Source: Rhaphigaster nebulosa (lineage: Eukaryota > Arthropoda > Insecta > Hemiptera > Pentatomidae). From it: a stretch of DNA of 64,000 nucleotides. The stretch is from assembly GCA_948150685.1 (NCBI GenBank), contig OX411306.1, positions 229,490,851-229,554,850 of the forward strand, written 5' to 3'. The stretch's first letter is position 1. Each line of letters opens with the position of its first letter. Below are positions 33,626 through 43,800 of the stretch, one piece after another. The notes beneath the pieces were generated by a model. The model saw nothing but the letters and a program-made list of their open reading frames with translations, did no database searches and was not told where the DNA came from. A program made the translations under genes and the position numbers.

Positions 33626-34069
33626 AGTGCCATATTGGAATACAGGAAAGTACTCTGATTTAAAGAGATGGATTTTTTTCACATTTCTGCTCACTTCTCC
33701 CTTAATGATTTACCATTATTATTATTATTATTCCGCTTTGTATTTATCATATGAGCTGATTTGTTTCAGCAATTTTGGTGAGGATCGTCAAATAAAAATC
33801 CTGGTAACTTGAGTCAAAATTAATTTTCAACTTATTTCGTTCAAAAGACTCACAAGAAAGAAAATTGAATTTAAGATTATTTCTGTTGTTTACAAATACA
33901 CAACGAGACAGGATTGTAAGACCTGTTAATGAATTATTATTATTATTTATTTCTCATTACATTTATTTTATTATTTTTTTTATTAAGCTTGACGGTTAAG
34001 CGAGAAAGACGGTAAATGGGGTGAGGGACAATCGAAGTTCCATTGTACCATTCAAAGCTGTGCAATTAT

Positions 34070-34868
34070 GCCCGCCAAAACGTGGAATACAAGGAAATAT
34101 GAGCAACAGAAGAGTAAGAAATAATTGATTTAATATCGGTTTGAAATAAACATAAAAATCTAACAATTAAAACACCCCACAGTCTTAAACTTATCCAAAC
34201 AAAATTACAATTAACTGAGTATAAATTCAAAAATATATAAACACGGATTAAATCATAACCCCCAAATTTTAATAAAATAGCCGCCAAAATTATGGAACCT
34301 GAAATAAGCGCTTCAACATGAGCTTTAGGTAATCAAAAAGGAATAGGTATTTTAAATAAAACGCCAGAATTAATGATACATAAAGATAAACACTAATATT
34401 ATTATTTAATGAAATAAACCAAAAATCCAATGAATAAACCACAAAATTAATATAAAAAATGCCTTATGATAAAGGTAAAGATGGAAATAAAGTACAAAAA
34501 AAAAACAGATAATAGCCTGCAGAAATCCGTTCAGGCTGATATCCACACCCAAAGATCAAAAAAAGGGTGGGATTTAATGATATCTAAAAAGATAAATAAA
34601 AAATAAATAAATTTAGTGAAGAAAAAGTTAATAATAATGAAAGTATCATTAATACGATAACAAGCCCAAACTCAATTATCTTATCCTTATTATAATATTT
34701 TTTTTATCTAGCTATCAATATTAAATAAATAATAAAATAAGATAAACCAATTAAGCTATAAGAAATTACATCGAACCCAAATAAAACTCTAGATGGAGAA
34801 TTACAATTATGTAAATAATTAAAATATAGTAAAACACATGAATATAAAAACATGTATTATTAACCAAT
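34070..34868 (-). pseudogene. nad4: Nuclear copy of mitochondrial nad4 (NUMT)
   Basis: The minus strand encodes a decayed NADH dehydrogenase subunit 4, an inner-membrane proton-pumping component of complex I. Conserved pieces in order: SPSRVLFGFDVISYSLI (near 34800), FSSLNLFIFYLSF, ISLNPTLFLIFGCGYQPERI, ILLKFGGYDLIRVYIF, and QTDIKSIISYSSVAHIS (near 34095). They span roughly residues 45-290 of a 440-450 residue insect ND4 with nearly colinear spacing (about 740 bp). In-frame stops (for example after ILIAR) and frameshifts break it, and the flanks are nuclear repeats, so it is a transferred segment rather than mitochondrial DNA. Neighbouring nad4L or tRNA genes are not seen. Confidence 0.88.
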
Positions 34869-34879
34869 AATTGCTAATA

Positions 34880-35170
34880 ATTGGGATTAAAATGATAATA
34901 ATAATACGCCGTTAGCGGGACATATGTTTACGCAATTTATAATACATATTTTTCAATAAATTATAAAATAATGCAAATTAATAATTCTATGAAAACTACT
35001 TCGTTAAAGTCAATAAATCTCAAGATTTTATCTCGTATCAGAAATTTATCAGTCCGTTTTGGTCTTTACAAAGCACCAACAGACTAAACTCCAGAATAGG
35101 TGTTTTCCTGTAGAGTTTTTATGATACGCCGGGCCTGAGTTTGGGCTCAACGACTATCATATCTAAATAA
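34880..35170. other. Unassigned stretch beside the NUMT
   Basis: AT-rich up to about 35040, then more balanced sequence. No mitochondrial gene could be read here. Confidence 0.4.
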
Positions 35171-35565
35171 TCATACAATAGCTACTGATGATACATCGAG
35201 TTTCTACATTGACGCGATTGCTATTCAATAGAGCGGCTGATTCCCAGAAGAGAGCGTTGATCCCGACCATATCCGCAGAAACGCGTGTGTACTCCAGCAA
35301 GATCGCGATGAATGAATGTTCAGCGAAGGAGCCGTTCCTAGAACTGGCTCTCGAACGGACTTCTCGACCAGTAGACTCGATTAATTCAGGCGCATGTTAC
35401 TATTTAGCGCTCGGCACAATGGATCTCGTTGTCATTACGCGGAGAGTTAGTCGTTAGTGAACAAAGGCACCTCAATGAGGTTACCGACGACGACAATGGA
35501 CCCCTAGATAACGGAGCCTTAATGAAACTCGGGCACAATCGATCAAAAAAGCCGACATATCGATC
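35171..35565. other. GC-richer block with an 89-codon plus frame, unassigned
   Basis: About 400 bp near 50% GC in an otherwise very AT-rich region. The plus frame 35188-35457 starts MIHRVSTLTRLLFNRAADSQ and ends VVITRRVSR, with mixed coding-like composition but no recognised domain. I considered an rRNA fragment and could not match a conserved rRNA segment. It may be part of a mobile element or a foreign fragment. Confidence 0.3.
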
Positions 35566-35647
35566 TTGTTAATTACAATTGGTCCGGCCCAGCATCCTAT
35601 TACTCAACCAACAAAACTATGTCTTTTGGTTTATTATTTTCAATGGA

Positions 35648-35974
35648 TGGAATCGACCAAAGAAATTTTTTTTGTAACTCCCCCTCAAAATTTGAGGTTT
35701 TACGTTTCAAGATACGTAGAATCCAAATATCGAATAAAAAAAAATCCGTCCGTCCGTCGTCCGCGGCTTTTCTCCGAGACTACTGGACCGATTTTCTTGA
35801 GATTCGGTACCAAAGTCACAGGTCACCCCGGGATGATCCTCGGAACTCGACATTATAGTCTGTCTGTTTGTTTCAAAATGGCGGCCGATTAGAGATCTCA
35901 TAAGTCCATAACTCGGTCATTTATAAAGATAGAGAGAAAATGTAAGGTGTTTTGGAATCAGCATAACGAGAAAC

Positions 35975-36030
<56 letters not shown>

Positions 36031-36338
36031 CTATAATAATTGCCGATTAAAGATCTTATATACCCATAACTTGGCCATTTATAAACATAGAGGAGAAATG
36101 TAAGGTGTTTTGGAATCAGCATAACAAGGCATTAAAATAACAAAAAAGAAAAAAAACGAAAAATAAATAAATCTCTATCTGTAAATGCTTTTGGATTTTC
36201 AATAATAGACCTTTGGAATCGACCAAAGAAAATTTGTTTGTAACCCCCCCTCAAAATTTGAGGTTTTACGTTTCAAGATACGTAGAATCCAAATATCGAA
36301 TAAAAAAAAATCCGTCCGTCCGCCGTCCGCGGCTTTTT
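35648..36338 (+). repeat. Permuted direct repeats R1-R2-A53-R2'-R1'
   Basis: R1 (35648-35771) and R1' (36212-36337) share GGAATCGACCAAAGAAA, CCCTCAAAATTTGAGG, TTTCAAGATACGTAGAATCC and TCCGTCCGTCCG. R2 (35881-35972) and R2' (36041-36127) share GCCGATTA-AGATCT, CATTTATAAA-ATAGAG and AATGTAAGGTGTTTTGGAAT. All four are in the same orientation, and a run of 53 A residues (35976-36028) separates R2 from R2'. A tandem array that has lost its middle R1 would give this order. Confidence 0.8.
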
Positions 36339-36458
36339 AAATTCTCTTTGAAAAGAAAGGAAAATTCCTTCCTAGACAACAACCTCCTAATAAAAACTTT
36401 ATAATAACGGTCATTAATTTTTAAGAAAACCATCTATATTTTCCAACATATTTAGGTG

Positions 36459-36486
36459 ACGTTTCGGACAATTGTCCATTTTCGAA
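36459..36486 (-). other. Hammerhead-like motif, isolated copy
   Basis: The minus strand reads CGAAAATGGACAATTGTCC, in which GGACAATTGTCC is a perfect hairpin/palindrome, then GAAACGTCACC. It is part of the recurrent motif set. Confidence 0.45.
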
Positions 36487-36899
36487 CCATTTTTTCATGC
36501 ATTTGTTTTCATTATTACCGAAGCAAAATTATACTCTTTGTCCTTTTTTCTTCATTTCTGTCATCATGTGTAATTTGTTTTTAAAATTCTCCACTCCCAT
36601 ACGTTTCTCTGTTATATGGACTAACAGACTTGAAAAAGGATAAAGAATAAAATTTAAAAAAATAAAAGTTATTTGGGGGAAAAAAAAGGTTTCATGTGTT
36701 TCCTGCAAAGTTTCAAAAAACGAAGTCAATATGTATTTCATAGCGATCGAAAACAATACAAAAAAAAAAAGAAAAGAAAAATGATTAGATAAAAGAACAA
36801 TAATAAAATGAAAACTTGGTGACCAAGTACTATTTCTAGAATAACGGTTATACAAAGAGGTGATGTGGTCAGCACAGAGCTATGTCCTAAACCAGACAA

Positions 36900-37010
36900 A
36901 AGCCTTGTTGGTTTTGTTTAACTTTATAGTCGATTCACAACGGAAAACGGATTAAATAAATTATCTACCTTAGCCGGACTAGAATCCCGGCCCTGGAATA
37001 AAGGTCCAAA
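36900..37010 (-). mobile_element. tRNA-derived SINE (family T), diverged fragment
   Basis: The minus strand reads CAGGGCCGGGATTCTAGTCC, then GGCTAAGGTAGATAATTTAT and CCGTTTTCCGTTGTG, aligning with the B box and early body of the copy at 3406. A family J element interrupts it on the right. Confidence 0.5.
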
Positions 37011-37460
37011 CGCATGACGACAGTTACCGCGACAGTAACTGTTAAGGCAACAGTCACAGTAACTATTGACGAGCAAACTGTAGAACTGTCGAGGTCATGA
37101 CAGCTTATTCGGTCGTGGCAATACAAGATAGTTTATAGATTTTATTAACCGATGATGCCTTTTCAGCCTAACCTAACCTACTTATCAACTATATTTTTCG
37201 GTTATTTCTAAACTTATAATTTATTGTAACCAACATTTTTGATATTATTTAATTCTTGGAGGAGGAATAAAAACTATATAATTTAGTTTTTATGGCGACC
37301 TACAAATTATTAGTGTCAGTACAGTCACCTGTTCTACATCCATCATTTTTTCAACTGTCACAAGGTTCACTGCCAGCGTCTAAAGAAGAACATTGCCGCA
37401 CTATCAAACTATTTCACTGGCGGGACAGTACTGCCGTGGCACAAAACTCTTCGTTTAAGC
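37005..37460 (-). mobile_element. MITE, family J, copy 2
   Basis: Dense ACTGTC/GACAGT blocks at both sides (37018-37115 and 37310-37445). The interior has CCTAACCTAACCTACTTATC, ATTTAATTCTTGGAGGAGGA and ATAAAAACTATATAATTTAG, all also present in reverse complement at 45960-46340. On the minus strand a short ATG-led phrase, MMDVEQ, sits where other copies have MADVEQL or MVDIEQL. Confidence 0.6.
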
Positions 37461-38081
37461 ACATGATACCATTTACAAATCTAACAATGGGATCTTTAAG
37501 TTAGATTTATCCCAAAGGATACGTTTTTCTGATTAAATCTCACAAGGAGAATTCCCTTTAATATTAAATAAATATATCATCCAATAAAGTATAATCCACA
37601 TTATAAGTGCAACAGTACACGTCAAAAGGAGATAATTTTAAAACATTTGTTAAACTCAATATCTAATATATCTACATTTTCTAAGAAAGTAATTTGAGAA
37701 ATGATCAAAGCAACTTCGAAGATATTCGTTATCTCCACTGAAAGTAACTAACTCATAAAAGTTTCAAATTTCACCTTCCTCTCTTAGGTTGCCAATTTAA
37801 AGCATTAGCATAGGAGTATGGAAATTTACAAACACGAAGTAAGGTCTCCTCTATATAAGGTACTCTAAAGTACTCCGTACCCCTGCTTGCATGGAAATGA
37901 GGCAAAGGGGTTTAATCATTTTTTTTATTATTCCTAAGCTGTACGTTCCACGACAACGTACTAGCCTGTATAAGTAAATATTAAATTATTAATTTCAGTA
38001 AATGCTTCATGTATTTACTCGAATATTTAGATAAACAAAAAGCCTTTCCTTGCAATAGAAGACTGTTGGTATGATTATTAT

Positions 38082-38262
38082 ATGGGGGACCAAGTTGAGA
38101 CCCCCAAAAGATACTTCCCTAACACCAACTCAGCTCACATACAAATTTTCATTTTTAGGATATTTCAGGTAAACTTACCGAAATTTACCCATTCTTTAAT
38201 GGTATCGTTCTGCCTGGAAGAAAGTTCTACATACCGAATTTCAGCATATTGACCCAAAGAGG
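38082..38262 (+). repeat. Interspersed repeat, family K, copy 2
   Basis: GGGGGACCAAGTTGAGACCC, CAAAAGATACTTCCCTAAC, CTTACCGAAATTTACCCA and GTTCTGCCTG are shared with 22588-22692. Confidence 0.6.
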
Positions 38263-38291
38263 GCCGCTGAAGGTGCTCAAATATAGCAGAG

Positions 38292-38294
38292 AAA

Positions 38295-38357
<63 letters not shown>
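38292..38357. repeat. A-run plus (TA)n microsatellite
   Basis: About 20 A residues followed by about 23 TA units. Confidence 0.95.
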
Positions 38358-38361
<4 letters not shown>

Positions 38362-38673
38362 CATCTCCAAAACTTCCATAATCGTGCTCCAGGAGTCATA
38401 AAACGGATAGAAAACGCAGTCCCGCCGCTGAACACCGACCTGGCAGCCTGCAACTGCAATAGCATATTTTTTTCGAGAAAAATACGATTAATAAGATTTA
38501 CTGGTCCGTAGTACTACATACCTAAAACTACATAAAACCCTTTCAAACCCAAACCTAAACAATTATATTTTAATAAATAAAGTAAATCAAATTAGTATAA
38601 AATAAACTGCTTTAATATCAATCAGAAGTTAGTTGAGCAGTCTCCACAAGCATATCGGTCCCTAAGATATACT

Positions 38674-38935
38674 CAGTGCCATAGCCAATGGGGAAGTCCA
38701 GGGAGTCCGGACGCCCCTCCCGAAATTACAAACTACTTCTACTTGTTCTTATCAGTAATAAAAAATTGTATAAACCTATTGAATGTTATTTTATAAATAA
38801 TATATGTTGGCATGGAAAATATTATATATAGAGAGGATATCCCCGGTTAGGATGGGTTTGTTTAAAGTAGATCCTTCGATGGACTCCCTCTTCCCCCTCC
38901 CTTCCGAAATGAAATCCTGAATGAGCTGCTACTCA
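38674..38935. mobile_element. Possible non-autonomous DNA element with CAGTG-type end
   Basis: Starts CAGTGCCATAGCCAATGGGG, with GGACGCCCCTCCC close behind, like animal elements that begin CAGTGGCGTAGCC. Near 38880 it has CTCCCTCTTCCCCCTCCC, and it ends near ATGAGCTGCTACTC. The terminal match is weak, so the right end is a guess. Confidence 0.35.
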
Positions 38936-39451
38936 TACATTTATGTATAGTTTTACATCATGTTCTTGGTATTACTTCAACTGGTATTATTAGGATTAAT
39001 TTCACTGAATTACCAATAATCAAATAATACGTTGTGAAAATAGAACGAACAGCAGTCCGAACCGAGCATTCTGAGTCGGATTCCTCGATTACCACGGCTT
39101 CAATATCCATACATACTTTTTGAAATATTTGTTTGAAACTTTTAAAATGTATACACTTCTATGGATAAAATGTTTATTTTCTGGAAAAGAAAACCCATTT
39201 ACTGCAGGGTTTTTCCTGAAAATTTCACAGGTTTGGCTCTCCGTTGGTCCTTTATCATCAGTTTTAGCTATTTAGCCAACTTAATCTTTTTATATTAAGT
39301 TTTTTTTATAGTTTGTTTTTTTATCATAAGAGTTATATATATCATAAGAGTTAGAGTTTATCATAAGAGCGGATTATGATTTTCGAAATCTACGAAAAAA
39401 AATGAAGAAATGATACCATGAGGATTTAACCGAAGAAGTGAGCCAATTCAC
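38936..39451. other. Unassigned stretch
   Basis: Contains direct repeats of ATCATAAGAGTTA (three units near 39323-39370). Otherwise featureless. Confidence 0.4.
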
Positions 39452-39594
39452 TTAAACATCAGGTGCACGCAGATTAGACACTACCGAATTAACTCCAAAG
39501 GGACCGGTAAGGAGGATAGTGTCGATGCACCACATAAATAAATGCCTGTCAGAAGACCACATTGCGGTACCAAAGATCTGGTTTCTAGTATCAA
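39452..39594 (-). CDS. Candidate orphan terminal exon
   Basis: The minus strand shows a good 3' splice site, ACTTTTTTTTTTCAG, before 39594, followed by an open frame to TAA: SVDTRNQIFGTAMWSSDRHL, then FMWCIDTILLTGPFGVNSVV. Composition is coding-like and less AT-rich than the flanks. I recognise no family. No upstream exon is visible, because a family D fragment begins at 39615. It could equally be a mobile-element relic. Confidence 0.25.
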
Positions 39595-39667
39595 CTGAAA
39601 AAAAAAAAGTATCTAAAAATCGAATATTGATGATGTAAGCACCAAATACTAACGACTCTCGGTCGTT

Positions 39668-40046
39668 ATCGTTTTTTGAAAAAGGCGTAAGCACCATTTA
39701 GCAAAGTTCACAGGAAACATATGAAAAGATTTTTCTCCAAATAACAATATATATTTTTTAAAATTTTATTCTTTATAGAGTATAGAGTAGGAGTTTATTT
39801 ATCTGACAAAGTCTTCATAATTACAATATATTTTAAAGGATTCTAGCACTGGTTAAGTCCACAGTGACGACTGAGAGTCGTTAGTATTTGGTGCTTACGT
39901 CATCAACATTCGATGGTTAGACCATTTCCAATTTTTTTTCTCGATACATCGTGAGCGGGAATCGATAAAGGTTGTTTACGTCCCAAAATCAATTATACCC
40001 TAAATTTTGAATTTTTGGCTCTTAAGCCTTTATCAAAAAAGACGTC

Positions 40047-40047
<1 letters not shown>
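39668..40047. mobile_element. MITE, family D, copy 3, with a small inverted piece
   Basis: ATCGTTTTTTGAAAAAGGCG at the left and the complement of GACGTCTTTTTTGATAAAGG at the right, with GACGACTGAGAGTCGTTAGT and GTGAGCGGGAATCGATAAAG inside. At 39615-39667 an inverted fragment (TGATGTAAGCACCAAATACT, then AACGACTCTC) of the same family sits against its left end. The right end runs straight into a TA tract. Confidence 0.78.

Positions 40048-40121
<74 letters not shown>
40048..40121. repeat. (TA)n microsatellite
   Basis: About 36 TA units starting at the very end of the family D element. Confidence 0.97.
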
Positions 40122-40132
<11 letters not shown>

Positions 40133-40741
40133 TTATATATAAGGTATATATTTACATACATATATATACACACGCATGAATAATGTAGGACTAATAATGT
40201 GTACTTAATATTATTCCCACATACTGATAAGGGAGAGAAGAGATGGGGACAGACCCCCATAAGTTATCGGAATATCGAACCCCCTCCCCTTCCCATTTCC
40301 ATTAGTGGGGCCACATCAATCTCGCCTAAGTATATCAGGACCCTTTACCTTATAATTCTAAGTACACTTCCATAATGGGATGGATATGTTCCGGGAGGGT
40401 TGAGCTCTGCTTATCTTGGTTAAATCCGACTGACCAATATTACATTATCTTCTGGTTTTCAGTAGAAGATAAAACTTATTTATTTATTTTACAGAACTTA
40501 AATATATCCGCTCTTGATTATCATAGTATATTTTCATCTCATCAGTTTCATAAAATTACATTTCTGGTAGATGAAGGTATTATATTTTGATCTTAGGATA
40601 TTTTTTTTCGGTATGTTGATGTACTAATTACATATGTTTCACTGAATCCCAAAATGTTCAATGACATATCACAAGAATAGTATCAAAACTGGAGGATTAA
40701 AATAAATTACAATAAATCTCATTAAATCAACTTTAATTTTC
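40122..40741. other. Unassigned stretch
   Basis: CATACATATATATACACACG-type simple sequence, then mixed sequence. A 71-codon plus frame at 40375 has no recognisable feature. Confidence 0.4.
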
Positions 40742-41062
40742 AGTTGATATCCGCATGATGGTATAGAAGGATCATTCTAATTAGGGATTGATAAATTATT
40801 TGCCACTACTATAAATTTGTTTTATTGAAAACTAGTTTCGAATGTTATAAATTCATCTTAAGTTCTAAAAACACACAAAAATTCAAAAATAAGCAATTCA
40901 AAATACACTTTGGTATTGATTTGATTGATTTGATTGGTATCGCTTATTTTTGAATTTTAGAGTGTTTTTAGAACTGAGGATGAATGTATAACATTCGAAA
41001 CTAGTTTTCAATAAAACAAATTTATAGAAATGGTAAATAATTTATCAACTCCTAAAGTTAAT
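40742..41062. mobile_element. Foldback element, family C, copy 3 (short)
   Basis: The left end is GTTGATATCCGCATGATGG. The arms contain ATAAATTTGTTTTATTGAAA, TTCGAATGTTATA and AAATTCAAAAATAAGC, with complements on the right. A short direct repeat (TTGATTTGATTGATT) replaces the long centre of copy 2. Each arm has the CTGAGGATG or CTTAAGATG/hairpin/CGAAAC motif (40968-41004 forward). Confidence 0.82.
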
Positions 41063-41222
41063 TTTCCTCCTTAAATAATATTCGACTTACTCTTATCAAA
41101 AATACTTCATTCGGGCACGACACACAGTTGGAACCCTATGTGGCCGTGGAGTTGAGCTTTGGCCCGACATAGAAACCTATCGTTCCATTAAAAACTCCAT
41201 GCCCTCTCAAACTCAATAGCTT

Positions 41223-41412
41223 CTTGAGCCTCGTTTACACGAGGACAGTTTTCTAATACTGTCACGACAGTGAGATAGTGTGACAATGCGGCAGTGTCCT
41301 CCTCTAGACGCTGACAGTAAAACTTGTGACAAAATTGGAAAAATGGCGGATGTAGAACAGCTGATTGAAGACAAGCAAGTTGTAGGTACACCATAGAAAC
41401 TAAATTATACAC
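41223..41412 (+). mobile_element. MITE, family J, copy 3 (5' part)
   Basis: Starts TTGAGCCTCGTTTACACGAG, then GACAGT blocks and ACGCTGACAGTAAAACTTGT. It reads ATGGCGGATGTAGAACAGCT, which would encode MADVEQLIEDKQVVGTP. The right half is missing or replaced by family M. Confidence 0.65.
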
Positions 41413-41427
41413 AGCAGCCTTGGATTC

Positions 41428-41705
41428 ATCGAAGATCGGAAATTAAGATTGAATTTTTCGCGTCGGGAAAGAATCGGGAATTATGCTTGAAAACGGTCTG
41501 TCTTCAGGAATTTTTAGTTCTTAGTCTAATAATTCTACTTTTCTATTAGTACTTGGCAAGAAGTGCATCAGATATTGCGAAGAAGGTTAATGTTGTAGCT
41601 GCTCACCTTACTATTTATAATTTCAAGAAAGCTAGAAAAACCCTCCTTCCACTAACTTTGTCCATCATCCCGTTTGTCTCGAACACGTAATTGTTATAAT
41701 TCCTG
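41428..41705. repeat. Interspersed repeat, family M, copy 2
   Basis: ATCGAAGATCGGAAATT, GAATTTTTCGCGTCGGG, AATTATGCTTGAAAA, TTAGTCTAATAATT and GCTAGAAAAACCC follow the same order as 6480-6735. Confidence 0.6.
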
Positions 41706-42689
41706 TCTCACCTAGCACTACTGTCGCTAAATGAACTAGATATGTTATGGAACGGTAAAATAACGTATTAGCTCCAACCAGTTCCGAGTTTCAATTTCAA
41801 CATATTTGCACTCGTCTTCTTATAATAAATTCGTCGGTTCACTCCTTACTTTTGAGGCCGATGGCGGTGAAGCCTTGTGTTCATGTAGCAATTGAAAAAA
41901 AAATCATGTTCCATTCCAAAATTTCCATTCGCGTTTCACGTTTTAGATATCAAGGGCCAAATTTGTTCACGTTTCTGTCTGTCTGTAGTCAAGTTATGTT
42001 ACGAGCGTAACACCTACGACGTTAATCCAGTTTTGATGAAATTTTTAGGGATTGTGGGGGTTGGTATATAGAATGCCCCTATGAATTTTACTAAATTCTA
42101 TTCACTACGTTCGCTTACGCAAGTTCCTTGGCACATCAATATTTCGAAAACTGCTCGTTTTCGCCAATTTCGCCCAAATTTGTGAAAGGAGGTTTTTAGG
42201 GACGCTAATGTCGAATTTGATATCGGATTTATCATCGTGAATGCGCATTTCGATTTAATGTTATTGCTGAAGTTTTCTTTGATATGGGAATCGAGACTTC
42301 AGCGTAAAAATGGCTATAACGATTATGATGAGAAATTTCTAAAATATCCTCCTTATAACACTTTTAATCGTAATATATTGCATATCCTCGAGAAGAGCAG
42401 AAGCAAATTTTATGAAGTATATAAAACTTCATTTGCCCTTAATTAAAAAAGTATACATTTTTTGAATGATCGCAACAAAATCTTTCCATAGGTAATTAAA
42501 TTTCCTATAAAACAAAAAATAATCAACCAGATCCGGCTAGTATTTTAAGAGATATGTTTTGATATTTTATGTGGATATGTTTTGAACTTTGTGCACATGT
42601 AATCGGATATTTGTTTTTATGTAATTTTCCGAAATTTGTCGAGATATACAATTTAAACATTAAATTTGTTTTTTCTTATACGGCCTATG
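41706..42689. other. Unassigned stretch, possible element relic
   Basis: The 41950-42240 segment (TTCTGTCTGTCTGTAGTC, TACGAGCGTAACACCTACG, CCAGTTTTGATGAAATTTTT) has the style of insect DNA-element consensus sequence, but no ends were found. Plus frames inside are incidental. Confidence 0.4.
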
Positions 42690-43560
42690 TTTTGATCATT
42701 TCTGAACATAATATTGATTGTATCCAACGCTTTGGCGTTATTTAATTCATGGAGGTGGAATAAAAACTGTATGTAGGGTGTGTGATTTATTTGTTAAAAT
42801 TTTAAATAAAATCGAAAATTTTTTAAAATTTGGTCGGCTTCTGAAAAAATTAACAATATCGGACTTGGGGATGAATTTGAACCGTTATAAAGGTTCTATC
42901 TCTGTTTAATAATCAAACATTGTTACCTAACTTCTCATAGAACCTTCTTAGAGTAAAAACTTTTCTGTTTGATATAATCCATTTAAACCTTGAACCGAAG
43001 ATGAATATATAACATTCGAAACTAGTTTTTTAGAGAGAGGAAGCTATACTGACCTACTTGATAGACGTTTTTTTAATGATGAAATTTAATTCAATAAGTA
43101 TTATTATTTATAATAGTTATATATATTATTATTATTTATTATAGTAATATTATTTATTTAGATTAGTAATTATTGTTTCTGTGCTGTATTTGTAATTAGT
43201 TTATTGTTTACGAACCCTCAGTATAAGAAGTTGGGTAACAATGTATAATTATTAAGCAGAGATAGAACCTTTATAACTATTCAAATTCATCCCCAAGTCC
43301 GATATTGTTCATTTTTTCAGAAGCCGACCAAATAAAATATTTTATAGTTTCGATTTTGCTTAAAATTTTATCAAATAAATTGACGAAAAGCGCCTTGAAT
43401 TTTACAGTTCACAGCCTTGAAATCCTTGATTTTTTTTTTCATTCCATACCGCTTGACACCCTCCATACAGTTTCCACCTACATGAATTAAATAACATCAA
43501 AACGTTGGATACAATCAATATAATGTTCAGAACTGATCAAAACAGTTAATAAGTAGCTAA
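42690..43560. repeat. Large inverted repeat with family C and J parts
   Basis: The left arm (about 42690-42920) and right arm (about 43255-43545) are complementary: TTGATTGTATCCAACGCTTT, TTATTTAATTCATGGAGGTG, AAATTTGGTCGGCTTCTG, ATATCGGACTTGGGGATGAA and TTATAAAGGTTCTATCTCTG all recur inverted. A family C piece with a hammerhead-like motif (CCGAAGATG/hairpin/CGAAAC, near 43005) lies in the loop. Confidence 0.75.
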
Positions 43561-43800
43561 GGTTAGGTTGATAGATAGATAAGGTATGATAGTTCACTGT
43601 CAAGGCGTATACATGTGGCAATTAACGTGGCAAGAGTTGTCACTGCCGCGACAGATACTGTCAATTGCAACCTCAAAGTGCCCTGATAGTGCGACAGACG
43701 GCTAATGTTATACAATTTACAAGACGGCAGTAGCTGGGACAGTTGCTAATGTAGCAACTATCGCGGTAGCTATCCTGTGGAAACTACTGAAGAGAAGATG
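43561..43800. mobile_element. MITE, family J, copy 4 (right part)
   Basis: AAGGTTAGGTTGATAG-type leader, then TGTCACTGCCGCGACAGATA, CTGATAGTGCGACAG and further CAGT/ACTG blocks, in the same order as 46220-46335. It continues directly from the right arm of the large inverted repeat. Confidence 0.55.

Noticed and set aside
33188..33694. 168-codon minus-strand open frame, the longest in the window
   Set aside because: It is antisense to the mariner transposase fragments and crosses a nested MITE; its composition (Phe, Ile, Leu runs) is noise.
34070..34868. Genuine mitochondrial contig sequence
   Set aside because: Stops and frameshifts interrupt nad4, and the flanks are nuclear repeats with no neighbouring mitochondrial genes.
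35188..35457. rRNA fragment in the GC-richer block
   Set aside because: I could not match any conserved 18S or 28S segment; left as unassigned.
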